Shown here piece by piece: positions 41,048 through 50,327 of a DNA stretch of 64,000 nucleotides (position 1 is the first letter of the stretch; the number at the start of each line of letters is the position of its first letter). Source of the DNA: Oscillospiraceae bacterium (GTDB lineage: Bacteria; Bacillota; Clostridia; Oscillospirales; CAG-272); assembly GCA_015064185.1 (NCBI GenBank), contig SVSS01000002.1:124001-188000 (forward strand). Reading direction: 5' to 3'. The position numbers and the translations under genes are program-made. Below the pieces are notes generated by a model. The model was not told the origin of the DNA, made no database searches, and saw only the letters and a list, made by a program, of their open reading frames with translations.

Positions 41048-43459
41048 TTATATTTTTTTCAGTTTCGCATAGGTTGCCATGAGCTTTTTAGTGCCCTTGG
41101 TATCAAAGGCAATCTCGTATAGATAATCGCTACCCATCTTTTGCACCGCCAAAATTTCTCCTGCTCCAAAGAGCGCGTGCATCACGCGATCCCCTGCCGC
41201 AAATGCCGTTACGCTTACGTTTTGAGTTGTGCGTGTAGGACCTACGGTAATGCGATCGGCGGCTGCCACACGCATGCCACTATGCTGCGGTAAGTTTGTT
41301 CCCACTGTACGACCGGAAAGCCCCATAGTGCCTGCAGTTGTATGCGTGGGCTTGGGTAGCTCGAGCAACTCCTCCGGAATCTCAGCAAGAAAACGGGAAG
41401 GCGGATTGGCGCCCGTTCTGCCGTATAGCATTCGAGATTTTGCATGTAAAATATATAATTCATTTTTCGCGCGTGTGATCGCTACATATGCCAAGCGGCG
41501 TTCCTCTTCTATTTCCTCCGCCCCCCCCATTACTGTTTGGAGCCCCGGGAAGATCCCCTCCTCAAATCCCGGCAAAAACACTTGCGGAAATTCAAGTCCC
41601 TTTGCGCTATGGATCGTCATCAGAACGACTGCATCTGCGGTATCATCATAGCGATCGACGTCGGCAACAAGGGCGGTTTCCTCCAGAAATTCAACAAGGG
41701 AGGGTGTGTCGGTATTATTTTGGTATTCCACAACATTTGAAATGAATTCGTCAAGGTTGTCAAGTCGGTCAGCCTCCTCGGGGCCCATATCCTCAATCAT
41801 TTGACGGTAGCCCGTTCGCTTCAGCACTTCCCTTACAAAATCATCCAGTGCCATAACGGTTGAGAGATCCGTTAAGTCATTGATAAGCTTTGTGAAGCCG
41901 ATGAGCGTGGTGGCAGAGCGAGATAACGCCATGTACTGATCGGCGCGCTCCATGATGTCAAACATGCTAACACCCTCGATCGCCGCGATCTCCTGCACGG
42001 CAGCCAAGGTTTTATCACCAAGCTTGCGGCGAGGCTCGTTTACGATGCGAAGGAGTCTGTCTTGATCCTCATGGTTGTTGATCAGTTGGAGATATGCTAC
42101 CAAATCGCGAATTTCCTTACGGTCGGAAAAGCGCACGCCACCGAGCATACGGTACGGTATGGCGCTTCTGGCAAATGCCATTTCAAGTGCGTTAGACTGT
42201 GCATTGGTGCGGTACAAAACAGCAAAATCACGGTAGTGCAAGCCCTCGCCTGCAACCTTGCGAACAATGATATCAATGATAGCACGGGCTTCGGCATTTT
42301 GATGCTCGGGATTTAAAAGATGAATTTTACTACCCTTGCCACGATCGGTCCAAAGTGTTTTGCCTTTTCTCCCTTGATTGTGTGCAATGACCGCATTTGC
42401 CGCATCAAGAATAGATTGCGTAGAACGGTAATTCTGCTCAAGACGGATCACCTTGGCATTACTGAACACACGGTCAAAATTTAAAATATTGGCAATGGTT
42501 GCACCGCGGAACTTATAAATACTTTGGTCGTCATCACCAACTACCATTAAATTGCGCCAACCGCCCGAAAGCAAGGCGGTAAGTCTAAACTGCGCTTCGT
42601 TGGTATCCTGATACTCGTCAACCGACACGTACCGAAATTGACCTTGATAGGATTGCAGGATCTCCTTGTTTTGCTCCAATAACTGTACAGTGCGGCAAAT
42701 GATATCGTCAAAATCCAGCGCGTTAGAGGCTGCAAGGCGCTTTTGATAAGCCGCGTATGCCTTTGCTATCATTTTCATGCGATGATCATTGCCCATTTCG
42801 AGCTCAAATGCTTCCGGCATGATCATTTTATCCTTGGCGCGGCTAATATAAGAAAGTGCGGTTTTGTATGAAAGCACTTTATCGTCTATATTAAGCTCCT
42901 TTAAAACAGCCTGCATAGCCTTTTTACTGTCATCTGTATCGTAGACAGAAAAGCCCTCTCGAAGCCCTGCAGCCTCGCTATAACGGCGCAGGATACGCAT
43001 GCAAACAGAGTGAAAGGTTCCCGCCCAAATCCCTGTTGTTACATCGGGATCATCGGGAAAGGCGGCAGCAAGCCTTGCCTTGATCTCGCCTGCGGCCTTG
43101 TTGGTAAAGGTGATGGCAAGCAGACGCCAAGGCGGGCACGGATTGTTGGCAAATTCACAAAGCAATGCTTCGAGTTCGCTTTTGCTCATATCGGCATTTA
43201 CAGCCGATTCTAATACCGCAACGTGTGCGGGATCAAGATCAAACGGCACGTAATCACTGAGATACGCATTTCCAAAGCGAATCATATATGCAATGCGATG
43301 TACGAGCACGGTAGTTTTTCCGCTGCCTGCCCCCGCTAAGATCAGCAAAGGGCTGTTGATATGATATATGGCCTCACGCTGCTCCTTGTTTAGCGACCCG
43401 TAATAGCGGTCAAACAAGGCGCGCTTTGCCAAAAGATAACGTTTATTTAAATCTGACAT
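41048..43459 (-). CDS. pcrA: ATP-dependent DNA helicase PcrA/UvrD
   Basis: An 803-residue superfamily 1 3'-5' helicase of repair and plasmid replication. Q motif LNKEQREAI, Walker A AGAGSGKTT at 42-50, motif II VDEYQDTN, motif III VGDDDQSIYKFRGA, motif IV LEQNYRST, motif VI AYVAITRAKNELY. The C-terminal Tudor-like PcrA domain (GDRVMHALFGAGEILAV) binds RNA polymerase in B. subtilis. I chose the ATG at 43459 with GAGGT upstream; the longer frame to 43528 would cross the upstream gene's terminator. Confidence 0.96.
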   Translation of the reverse strand: MSDLNKRYLLAKRALFDRYYGSLNKEQREAIYHINSPLLILAGAGSGKTTVLVHRIAYMIRFGNAYLSDYVPFDLDPAHVAVLESAVNADMSKSELEALLCEFANNPCPPWRLLAITFTNKAAGEIKARLAAAFPDDPDVTTGIWAGTFHSVCMRILRRYSEAAGLREGFSVYDTDDSKKAMQAVLKELNIDDKVLSYKTALSYISRAKDKMIMPEAFELEMGNDHRMKMIAKAYAAYQKRLAASNALDFDDIICRTVQLLEQNKEILQSYQGQFRYVSVDEYQDTNEAQFRLTALLSGGWRNLMVVGDDDQSIYKFRGATIANILNFDRVFSNAKVIRLEQNYRSTQSILDAANAVIAHNQGRKGKTLWTDRGKGSKIHLLNPEHQNAEARAIIDIIVRKVAGEGLHYRDFAVLYRTNAQSNALEMAFARSAIPYRMLGGVRFSDRKEIRDLVAYLQLINNHEDQDRLLRIVNEPRRKLGDKTLAAVQEIAAIEGVSMFDIMERADQYMALSRSATTLIGFTKLINDLTDLSTVMALDDFVREVLKRTGYRQMIEDMGPEEADRLDNLDEFISNVVEYQNNTDTPSLVEFLEETALVADVDRYDDTADAVVLMTIHSAKGLEFPQVFLPGFEEGIFPGLQTVMGGAEEIEEERRLAYVAITRAKNELYILHAKSRMLYGRTGANPPSRFLAEIPEELLELPKPTHTTAGTMGLSGRTVGTNLPQHSGMRVAAADRITVGPTRTTQNVSVTAFAAGDRVMHALFGAGEILAVQKMGSDYLYEIAFDTKGTKKLMATYAKLKKI

Positions 43460-43489
43460 GATATGTAAGACCTCGCATGAATTACAAGT

Positions 43490-43522
43490 AAAATAAAAGC
43501 AGGGGCGAACAAGCGCCCCTGC
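43490..43522 (-). terminator. Terminator after the Asn/Gln-repeat gene
   Basis: 9-bp GC-rich stem (43499-43507 with 43514-43522), 6-base loop, TTTTATTTTA on minus. It separates the repeat gene from pcrA. Confidence 0.85.
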
Positions 43523-43548
43523 CCCCAAAAATTTCGAGGAATATCGTT

Positions 43549-43728
43549 TTAGCGATATTGGTTGTTCTGGTTCTTGTTCTGGTTGTTGTTTTGATTGTTC
43601 TTGTTTTGATTCTGATTCTGGTTGCTGTTTTGATTGTTCTTGTTTTGATTCTGATTCTGGTTCTGATTCTTGTTTTGGTTTTGGTTTTGGTTTTGGTTTT
43701 GGTTTTGGTTTTGATTATAGTTCTGCAT
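43549..43728 (-). CDS. Small Asn/Gln-repeat protein
   Basis: A 59-residue protein made almost only of Asn, Gln and a few Lys (MQNYNQNQNQ..., ending NNQYR). ATG at 43728 with AAAGGAGAT seven bases upstream; a longer frame to 43758 includes that site. Its DNA consists of a 36-base run of six TTTTGG units (43673-43708) and a 39-bp tandem duplication, all in frame. Such composition is prion-like and may aggregate. No signal peptide. It has its own terminator. I do not know its function; a spore or surface component is possible. Confidence 0.72.
   Translation of the reverse strand: MQNYNQNQNQNQNQNQNQNKNQNQNQNQNKNNQNSNQNQNQNKNNQNNNQNKNQNNQYR
43582..43659. repeat. 39-bp tandem duplication in the Asn/Gln gene
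   Basis: Copies 43582-43620 and 43621-43659 differ at one base. 13 codons per copy. Confidence 0.9.
43673..43708. repeat. Hexanucleotide microsatellite (TTTTGG)6
   Basis: Six perfect units. Each codes for one Gln-Asn pair, so slippage would lengthen or shorten the protein in frame. Confidence 0.92.
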
Positions 43729-43800
43729 CACACAAATCTCCTTTAATTTCAAACACACAAGGTGTTCGCAGATAGTGTGTGAAAATGCAGAAGTGATTAT

Positions 43801-45183
43801 TCACTCAAACAAGAATCGTTCCCCGATCTTTGCAAAAGCAAGCGTAAGTGTATAGGACATATATGCGGCAAAAAAGATTGCAAGTGAAAAATCCGCGATC
43901 CACAGCCCTTCCATAAAACGGGAAAAATAACGAAGCGACTCGGTATTGGGCCAAGTTTTAAAATAATCAAAGAAAAAGGAAAACAATGCGCTGATAAATC
44001 CGAAAATATAGCATTTTATTAGCTGCCAATCAAATTCCTCTCTGATTTTTTTGGCATGGCGCACTTCAAAATCCGCATCGATTTGCTCGGGTATATAACC
44101 ACCCCACTTTATGAGCACAGCACGCAGTGCAAGCAAAAGAAACAGCAACAGCGCAAGGAAGCACAAAAACTCTCCAAGTGACCATAGCCACATGATCTGA
44201 TACTCATTTGCCACAGCCTCGCTGCGAGCGATATCGGCACCAATGTGCTCCGTCACAAATAAATACGATTTGTGAGAAGAAATGTTTGCGATCAAGGTAT
44301 AAAGTACCGCTGACAGTGCAGTTGGCCAATAAACCTTGCGCGAAATGCCAAGCATTAACACGCCGCAAAGGATCAGACAACCGCCTGCGGTATCTGGAAT
44401 AATATTGCGATAATCAAGATAAAAATCGGTAAGGAAGCATAAGCCCACGCCAATAAGGCAAAAGGCGATAAAATATCTTGACTTGATACGTGTGCCAGGG
44501 TGCTCTTGCATGTAGGCAGCATATTGCTCGTTTAATGCCTGTAAAAAGTTCTTTTCTCTGCAAAGCCGAATGAAATACGCAAGAAGCGAGAAAAGCCAAA
44601 CCAAGCCGAATATAAGAACAGGTATGATAGCAAGCGCACGCATTAAGCCGATATAATCATACAAACGAACAAACTGGGAATCCACGTATGTACTGTTGAG
44701 CAAAGCCGCAAATTCAGGTAAAAGCAAAATTGCTTCTTTGGCAATCACAAAAATCACGGTAAAACGCGCAAATAGCTCCGTACGAGAACGGCCGTGGCGC
44801 TTTACGGCGCACAAGCCATCACACTCATAGGTATCAGCAAGCCAACCAATACCGTCAAACAGGGCGCGCATGGCATACACAGCAAATACAGTTCCAAGGG
44901 TAGCACTCAGAAAAGCAACGATCAATAAGAGAACCTCCTGCTCTCCCATGGCACTACTGCTAAACACAAACAACAAAAGGACCTGCTTTGCGGCATCGAT
45001 CAATGCCAATCTCAAAAAGCCACGCTGCGCATCCTTTAAGGGAGATGAGATGCGGGATAATGGAACAAGACCTATTGCAATCAGTAAGCATCCGATAAAA
45101 TCAGGCAAAAAATCAATTGCTGAAAAGTAGGGATTAAAAAAGAAGCACAACCCAATCAATACAAGAATAAATCTTTTGGTCAT
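43801..45183 (-). CDS. Polytopic membrane protein of unknown function
   Basis: A 460-residue protein with about ten TM helices. Two internal segments look related: YFSAIDFLPDFIGCLLIAIGL near residue 20 (interrupted by charges) and YRNIIPDTAGGCLILCGVLML near residue 260, which suggests an internal duplication around a xxPDxxGxxLIxxGL motif. The DFLPDFIG motif is common in uncharacterised Clostridia membrane proteins. Start overlaps the stop of the next upstream gene by four bases. Function unknown. Confidence 0.75.
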   Translation of the reverse strand: MTKRFILVLIGLCFFFNPYFSAIDFLPDFIGCLLIAIGLVPLSRISSPLKDAQRGFLRLALIDAAKQVLLLFVFSSSAMGEQEVLLLIVAFLSATLGTVFAVYAMRALFDGIGWLADTYECDGLCAVKRHGRSRTELFARFTVIFVIAKEAILLLPEFAALLNSTYVDSQFVRLYDYIGLMRALAIIPVLIFGLVWLFSLLAYFIRLCREKNFLQALNEQYAAYMQEHPGTRIKSRYFIAFCLIGVGLCFLTDFYLDYRNIIPDTAGGCLILCGVLMLGISRKVYWPTALSAVLYTLIANISSHKSYLFVTEHIGADIARSEAVANEYQIMWLWSLGEFLCFLALLLFLLLALRAVLIKWGGYIPEQIDADFEVRHAKKIREEFDWQLIKCYIFGFISALFSFFFDYFKTWPNTESLRYFSRFMEGLWIADFSLAIFFAAYMSYTLTLAFAKIGERFLFE

Positions 45184-45779
45184 TCTTTTTTCTCCTTTCG
45201 ATCTTTTGGCGGTTCAATATCGCTCCCCTCAGGCAAAATGTCGCGAAGGCAACGGAAAAAGAGCCAGAGGTTTAAAAATACGCAAAGATACCGCAAGAGC
45301 GTGAGTGGCAAGACAAATGACGTGGCATGCGTCACTATAACGGACAGGGGCAGTTTTGCAATGAAAAATAAGGTGTGATAAATGGCAACAAACGTCAAAT
45401 TTCGCCACGCTACGCTTTGGATACCATAATGTCCAAGCTCGCTTGAGAGTGAGGCAATACCCCAAAGAATCAGTATACTTAAGAAAAGCGTATACGCCAA
45501 ATAGATCCACTCTACTACGTTAAATAATGTGCCACCAAGTATCATAAGCTCCGGAAGAATGCCGACCGACGCAAAGCTGTACAAGGTATAGTACACTCCA
45601 AAAAGAGCTGCCGGCAAGGAAAACAACCATGCATGATAAAACCGCTTATGATAGGGAGCTAACCGATACAGAGCCACCGTGATCATGGCAAATCCAGGCA
45701 GCATTGCTACCGAAAAAAATGATATTACAGGCAAAACATTTGCCAAAAAGTATCCGATCAACAACAATCCAAAGCCCAT
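45180..45779 (-). CDS. Polytopic membrane protein of unknown function
   Basis: A 199-residue protein with about six TM helices and a charged C-terminus (DIEPPKDRKEKKE). No known family seen. It is coupled by an ATGA overlap to the 460-residue membrane protein, so the two may form one complex. GGGAGGTGA precedes the ATG. It follows secA by 36 bases and is probably transcribed with it. Confidence 0.74.
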   Translation of the reverse strand: MGFGLLLIGYFLANVLPVISFFSVAMLPGFAMITVALYRLAPYHKRFYHAWLFSLPAALFGVYYTLYSFASVGILPELMILGGTLFNVVEWIYLAYTLFLSILILWGIASLSSELGHYGIQSVAWRNLTFVAIYHTLFFIAKLPLSVIVTHATSFVLPLTLLRYLCVFLNLWLFFRCLRDILPEGSDIEPPKDRKEKKE

Positions 45780-45815
45780 GCTCAGTCACCTCCCTTTTAC
45801 ACTATCTTATCAAAC

Positions 45816-48572
45816 TTAATTGGAATTCCCCTGCGTCATACCGCAGCATTTCTTGTATTTTTTTCCGCTGCCGCAAGGACAAAGATCGTTTCTTCCAACC
45901 TTTTCTGCCTTGCGCACCACGATAACCTTTTTCTTTTGCGCGCTTTTATCATCCGCGAGATTTTCCTGCAACGGCTTTGCAAGCTGAACACGCTTTATGG
46001 GCTGCGCACGCGGGATAACGGTCAGGACATGGCGAACGGTTTCATCACGGATCTCGTTGATCATGTTGTCAAAGAGATCCGCACCCTGCAAGCGGTATTC
46101 GTTTACGGGGTCGCGCTGCGCATATGCCTGTAAGCCAATGCTTCCCTTGAGATCATCCATAATATCGATATGCTCCATCCAATGGCTGTCAACAGCTTGC
46201 AAAAGAAGCGAGCGCTCTACCTCGCGGAACACCTCGCTGCCAAAAAGCTTTTCCTTTTCGGCATAGATCTCCTCAGCGCGTGCAGTCAAAAACGCGGAAA
46301 GCTCTGCGGGCTTTTTCATTTGTGCAAACATATCCTCAAGCGATTCATCCGGCTTTAAGAGATAGGATCTGTAAACAGCCTCCAATCCCTCAAGATTGCG
46401 CGTTTCCTCGCTGCCATCGCCCATAAAATGAGCTACATTCTCCTCGATGGTGGAACGAATCATTTGCAAAATAGTTTCCGAAATATCCTCGCCGTTGAGC
46501 ACCTCAAGGCGCTGCTTGTAAATGAGATTGCGCTGCTGGTTCATGACGTCGTCATAGGTCAGCACATTCTTACGGCGCTTAAAATGAACATCCTCGATCT
46601 TCCGCTGTGCATTCTCAATCAAGCCTGAGAGTATCGTTGCGCTGATTGGTTGGTCATCGGGCAAGCCTATCTTGGTAACAAGCCCTTTGATGCGGTCGAT
46701 ATTATGACCGAACAAGCGCATCAGATCATCCTCAAGAGAGAGGAAAAAGCGTGATTCACCGGGATCGCCCTGTCGACCTGAACGGCCGCGAAGCTGATTG
46801 TCGATACGGCGGCTTTCGTGACGCTCGGTGCCAAGGATATAAAGGCCGCCTGCATCACGCACACGCTCTGCCTCAGGCTCGATCTCACGCTTGAACTGCG
46901 CATTTAATTTATGAAATGTTTCGCGTGCGGCACGTACCTCATCGTCATCGATGTCCGTAGTACCCGTTGCCATAGCAATGAGATCCTCGGAAAAGCCCTG
47001 CTTTCGCATTTCGTTCTTTGCCAAAAATTCGGAGTTGCCGCCAAGCATAATGTCAGTGCCGCGTCCTGCCATATTGGTGGAAATGGTAACAGCACCAAAT
47101 TTGCCTGCCTGCGCGATGATCTCCGCCTCTCGCTCATGATGCTTGGCATTGAGAACATTGTGGCGCACGCCCTCGCGCTTCAAGCGAGCGGAGAGCTCCT
47201 CTGATTTATCTACACTTACCGTGCCCACAAGCACGGGTTGTCCCTTTGCGTGGCATTCCTTGATCTGTGCAACAATGGCATCAGTCTTGCATCTGACATC
47301 CTTGTATACCACATCATTTTGATCGATGCGGATCATAGGCATATTGGTAGGCACCTCAACCACATCAAGCGAATAGATTTCGCGGAATTCCATTTCCTCT
47401 GTAAGCGCGGTACCCGTCATGCCGGAAAGCTTGGAGTACATACGGAAATAATTTTGGAACGTGATCGTGGCAAGGGTGCGATTTTCCTTTTTGACCTCTA
47501 CACCCTCTTTGGCTTCAATGGCTTGATGCAAGCCATTTGAATAACGCCTGCCGGGCATGATGCGCCCTGTAAATGCATCTACGATCATAACGCCGTTTTC
47601 GTTGACCACATAATCAACGTCGCGTTTCATCACACCCCATGCGTGAATAGCTTGGTTGACATGATGTGCGATCTCGGAATTGGCAGGATCAGCAAAATTT
47701 TCAAGCTCAAAGAATTCCTCAGCGCGCTTAGCGCCGCGCGGCGTGAGAATGGCATTGCGCCCCTTCTCATCTACCAAATAATCCGCCTCAATATCGTCTG
47801 TGGCTTCCTTATTATCCACTTCCTTACGCACAAGCTTTGTCATGGTGCGCACAAGTGTATTGGCACGCTCGTAAAGATCGGTTGACTTTTGCCCTGCACC
47901 CGATATGATCAAAGGAGTACGCGCCTCATCGATCAAAATCGAATCCACCTCATCGACAATGGCAAACGCGTGGCCGCGTTGTACCATATCATTTTTGTAG
48001 ACCACCATATTGTCGCGCAGATAGTCAAATCCAAACTCGTTGTTGGTGCCGTAGGTAATATCCGCTTCATATGCCGCCTTTTTGTCAGCGGGGCTGATAC
48101 CGTGTACCACAAGACCCGTAGACAGACCCATAAATGCGTATACTCTACCCATTTCCTCGCTGTCACGGCGAGCAAGATAATCGTTTACCGTAACCACATG
48201 CACACCCTTCCCTGCCAAGGCATTGAGATATGCCGGCATGGTTGCCACCAGCGTTTTACCCTCGCCGGTCTTCATTTCGGCAATACGGCCCTGATGCAAA
48301 ATGATAGCACCAAGCAATTGTACATAGAAGGGGCGCTTTCCAAGCACACGCGCGTCTGCCTCACGTATAGCAGCAAATGCATCGCAAAGTATATCATCCA
48401 AGGTCTCGCCTGCAGCAAGACGCTCCTTTAACTCTACTGTGACGTGTGCCAACTCCTCATTGGAGAGCGCGGCGTATTTGGGTGCCAGCGCCTCAATTTC
48501 ATCGGCCACACGCTTTAGCTTTTTTATTTGACGGTCACTGTATGTGCCGAAAAGTTTACGAAAGAGTGCCAT
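45816..48572 (-). CDS. secA: Preprotein translocase ATPase SecA
   Basis: A 918-residue motor that pushes proteins through SecYEG. Walker A MKTGEGKTL (about 100-108), the DEVDSILIDEARTPLIIS Walker B region, the GTVSVDKSE/NMAGRGTDI motifs of the second nucleotide-binding fold, and the C-terminal zinc tail GRNDLCPCGSGKKYKKCCG that binds SecB or the ribosome. Length is normal. GGAGGAAAACC precedes the ATG. Confidence 0.97.
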   Translation of the reverse strand: MALFRKLFGTYSDRQIKKLKRVADEIEALAPKYAALSNEELAHVTVELKERLAAGETLDDILCDAFAAIREADARVLGKRPFYVQLLGAIILHQGRIAEMKTGEGKTLVATMPAYLNALAGKGVHVVTVNDYLARRDSEEMGRVYAFMGLSTGLVVHGISPADKKAAYEADITYGTNNEFGFDYLRDNMVVYKNDMVQRGHAFAIVDEVDSILIDEARTPLIISGAGQKSTDLYERANTLVRTMTKLVRKEVDNKEATDDIEADYLVDEKGRNAILTPRGAKRAEEFFELENFADPANSEIAHHVNQAIHAWGVMKRDVDYVVNENGVMIVDAFTGRIMPGRRYSNGLHQAIEAKEGVEVKKENRTLATITFQNYFRMYSKLSGMTGTALTEEMEFREIYSLDVVEVPTNMPMIRIDQNDVVYKDVRCKTDAIVAQIKECHAKGQPVLVGTVSVDKSEELSARLKREGVRHNVLNAKHHEREAEIIAQAGKFGAVTISTNMAGRGTDIMLGGNSEFLAKNEMRKQGFSEDLIAMATGTTDIDDDEVRAARETFHKLNAQFKREIEPEAERVRDAGGLYILGTERHESRRIDNQLRGRSGRQGDPGESRFFLSLEDDLMRLFGHNIDRIKGLVTKIGLPDDQPISATILSGLIENAQRKIEDVHFKRRKNVLTYDDVMNQQRNLIYKQRLEVLNGEDISETILQMIRSTIEENVAHFMGDGSEETRNLEGLEAVYRSYLLKPDESLEDMFAQMKKPAELSAFLTARAEEIYAEKEKLFGSEVFREVERSLLLQAVDSHWMEHIDIMDDLKGSIGLQAYAQRDPVNEYRLQGADLFDNMINEIRDETVRHVLTVIPRAQPIKRVQLAKPLQENLADDKSAQKKKVIVVRKAEKVGRNDLCPCGSGKKYKKCCGMTQGNSN

Positions 48573-48604
48573 GGTTTTCCTCCGAGTATAAACAAATTAT
48601 AATT

Positions 48605-48633
48605 ATTATACTACATATTAAATGAAATTTCTA
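48605..48633 (-). promoter_or_regulatory. Probable sigma-A promoter of secA
   Basis: On minus, TAGAAA (48633-48628), 17-base spacer, TATAAT (48610-48605). Confidence 0.6.
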
Positions 48634-48672
48634 TAGTCAGCACAAAAAATTTGCAAATTATTTTCGCATTAC

Positions 48673-48701
48673 TTGCATGTTTTAAAGAAATCGGCTATAA
48701 T
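48673..48701 (+). promoter_or_regulatory. Sigma-A promoter of trmL-mnmA
   Basis: TTGCAT (48673-48678), 17-base spacer, TATAAT (48696-48701), 29 bases before the trmL ATG. Confidence 0.82.
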
Positions 48702-48730
48702 AAAAGAAGCAAAAAATAAAGGAGAGCGTT

Positions 48731-49243
48731 ATGCCCCACATACATATTGTTTTGTTTGAGCCCGAAATTCCGCAAAATACAGGTAATGTAGCAAGAACCT
48801 GTGCGGCAACCGGTGCCTCGCTTCACCTGATCCGCCCCCTCGGCTTTACCATTGATGATAAAAAGCTAAAACGCGCAGGGCTTGATTATTGGGACAAGCT
48901 GGATATTACATACTATGACGGACTTGCCGATTTTTTCTCAAAGCACGGCGATAAGCCGATCTACTATTTTACCACAAAGGCAAGAAACACCTATGCTGAT
49001 GTTCGGTATCCTGAGGAAGTATTTTTAATGTTTGGCAAGGAGAGCGCCGGACTTCCTGAGGAGCTTTTGGTTTCACATCCAAAGACTGCGGTGCGCATTC
49101 CCATGCGCGATAAGCTTCGCAGCTTAAATCTATCCAATTCGGTAGCCATCGCTGTTTATGAAGTGCTCAGACAAAGTGAATTTGAGGGACTTTTAGAGGT
49201 TGGCAGCTTAACGAAATATGAATGGGATCAAGCAAATGAATAA
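48731..49243 (+). CDS. trmL: tRNA (cytidine/uridine-34-2'-O-)-methyltransferase TrmL
   Basis: A 170-residue SPOUT methyltransferase that modifies the wobble base of leucine tRNAs. Typical short TrmL: IVLFEPEIPQNTGNVARTC at the start (motif 1, interrupted here by length), FGKESAGLPEE (motif 2) and RSLNLSNSVAIAVYE (motif 3). It is coupled to mnmA, another tRNA wobble-position enzyme, with an 8-base overlap. Confidence 0.95.
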   Translation: MPHIHIVLFEPEIPQNTGNVARTCAATGASLHLIRPLGFTIDDKKLKRAGLDYWDKLDITYYDGLADFFSKHGDKPIYYFTTKARNTYADVRYPEEVFLMFGKESAGLPEELLVSHPKTAVRIPMRDKLRSLNLSNSVAIAVYEVLRQSEFEGLLEVGSLTKYEWDQANE

Positions 49244-50288
49244 TAAGATTATGATTGCCATGAGTGGCGGTGTCGATAGCGCGGTTTCCGCGTTTCTTGC
49301 CTCTCGCGGCCGCACCGCCTGTGGTGTTACCATGCGCCTTGCATTTGACCATGGCGAGCATGAAAAAGCGGCAGTGCAAGACATAAAGGATGCGGCAAGT
49401 ACGTGTGAGGTGCTTGGGATACCTCATGTTGTTGCTGAGCTTTCCGAGGAATTTCGCGCATTGGTGGTCAATGCCTTTGTGCGTGCATATGAAGAAGGAA
49501 AAACGCCAAACCCTTGCATTGACTGCAACAAGGAGATCAAATTCGGTGCGCTTTTGCGCTTCGCCGCGGAGCATGGCTTTAACCGCCTTGCCACCGGGCA
49601 TTATGCGCGCATAGAAAAAGACGGTAACGGCAGGTTTCTGCTGCGCCGTGCCAAGGATCTTACCAAGGATCAAACCTATGTGCTTTACACTCTCTCCCAA
49701 GAGGTGCTTTCTCGCACAGAATTCCCTTTGGGTGATATGAGCAAGGCTGAGGTGAGGGAAATTGCCGCAGCACAGAGCTTTGTCGCAGCACACAAGAGCG
49801 AGAGCCAAGATATTTGCTTTATACCAAACGGTGATTATGCCACCTTTATCAAGGATCACAGCACTCGCACGCCCTTGCCCGGCAAATTCCTTTCTCTTGA
49901 CGGCCAGGTGTTGGGTGAGCATCGCGGCATAGTACATTACACCATCGGTCAGCGAAAGGGGCTTGGTATCTCTCTTGGCAGACCCGCGTTTGTGGTTTCA
50001 AAATCCGCCGCTAACAATACCGTAACGCTTGGCACGAACGAGGATCTGTTTACCAGACGGCTTACAGTTGAAAATCTTAATTTTATTCCGTTTGACAATT
50101 TGACCTCTCCCCTCACGCTGCTTGCAAAGGCGCGCTACCGTCAAGAGGCGGCCCCCGCCCGTGTAGAGCAAACCGGAAAGGATGAGCTTACTGTGGAATT
50201 CCAAGAGCCACAGCGTGCCATCTCACGCGGACAGTCCCTTGTGCTGTATGATGGTGATTACGTCATTGGCGGCGGCAAGATCAAATAA
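49236..50288 (+). CDS. mnmA: tRNA 2-thiouridylase MnmA
   Basis: A 350-residue enzyme that adds sulfur to wobble U34 of Lys, Glu and Gln tRNAs. The PP-loop SGGVDS is at 10-15. The catalytic Cys pair lies in TPNPCIDCN and SQDICFIPNG. The C-terminal beta-barrel has HYTIGQRKGLGI and a terminal GGGKI. I chose the ATG at 49236; an in-frame ATG at 49218 also exists, and neither has a strong Shine-Dalgarno. The terminator follows six bases after the stop. Confidence 0.95.
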   Translation: MNNKIMIAMSGGVDSAVSAFLASRGRTACGVTMRLAFDHGEHEKAAVQDIKDAASTCEVLGIPHVVAELSEEFRALVVNAFVRAYEEGKTPNPCIDCNKEIKFGALLRFAAEHGFNRLATGHYARIEKDGNGRFLLRRAKDLTKDQTYVLYTLSQEVLSRTEFPLGDMSKAEVREIAAAQSFVAAHKSESQDICFIPNGDYATFIKDHSTRTPLPGKFLSLDGQVLGEHRGIVHYTIGQRKGLGISLGRPAFVVSKSAANNTVTLGTNEDLFTRRLTVENLNFIPFDNLTSPLTLLAKARYRQEAAPARVEQTGKDELTVEFQEPQRAISRGQSLVLYDGDYVIGGGKIK

Positions 50289-50293
50289 ATTTG

Positions 50294-50327
50294 CGGCGAA
50301 GTCACACGCGTGGCTTCGCCGTTTTTT
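50294..50327 (+). terminator. Terminator of mnmA
   Basis: 8-bp stem CGGCGAAG/CTTCGCCG, extended by an inner CAC/GTG, with TTTTTT. It overlaps the stop of the convergent PBP gene. Confidence 0.88.

Noticed and set aside
43582..43708. Repeats as a CRISPR array
   Set aside because: Units are contiguous with no unique spacers and code for Asn/Gln in frame.
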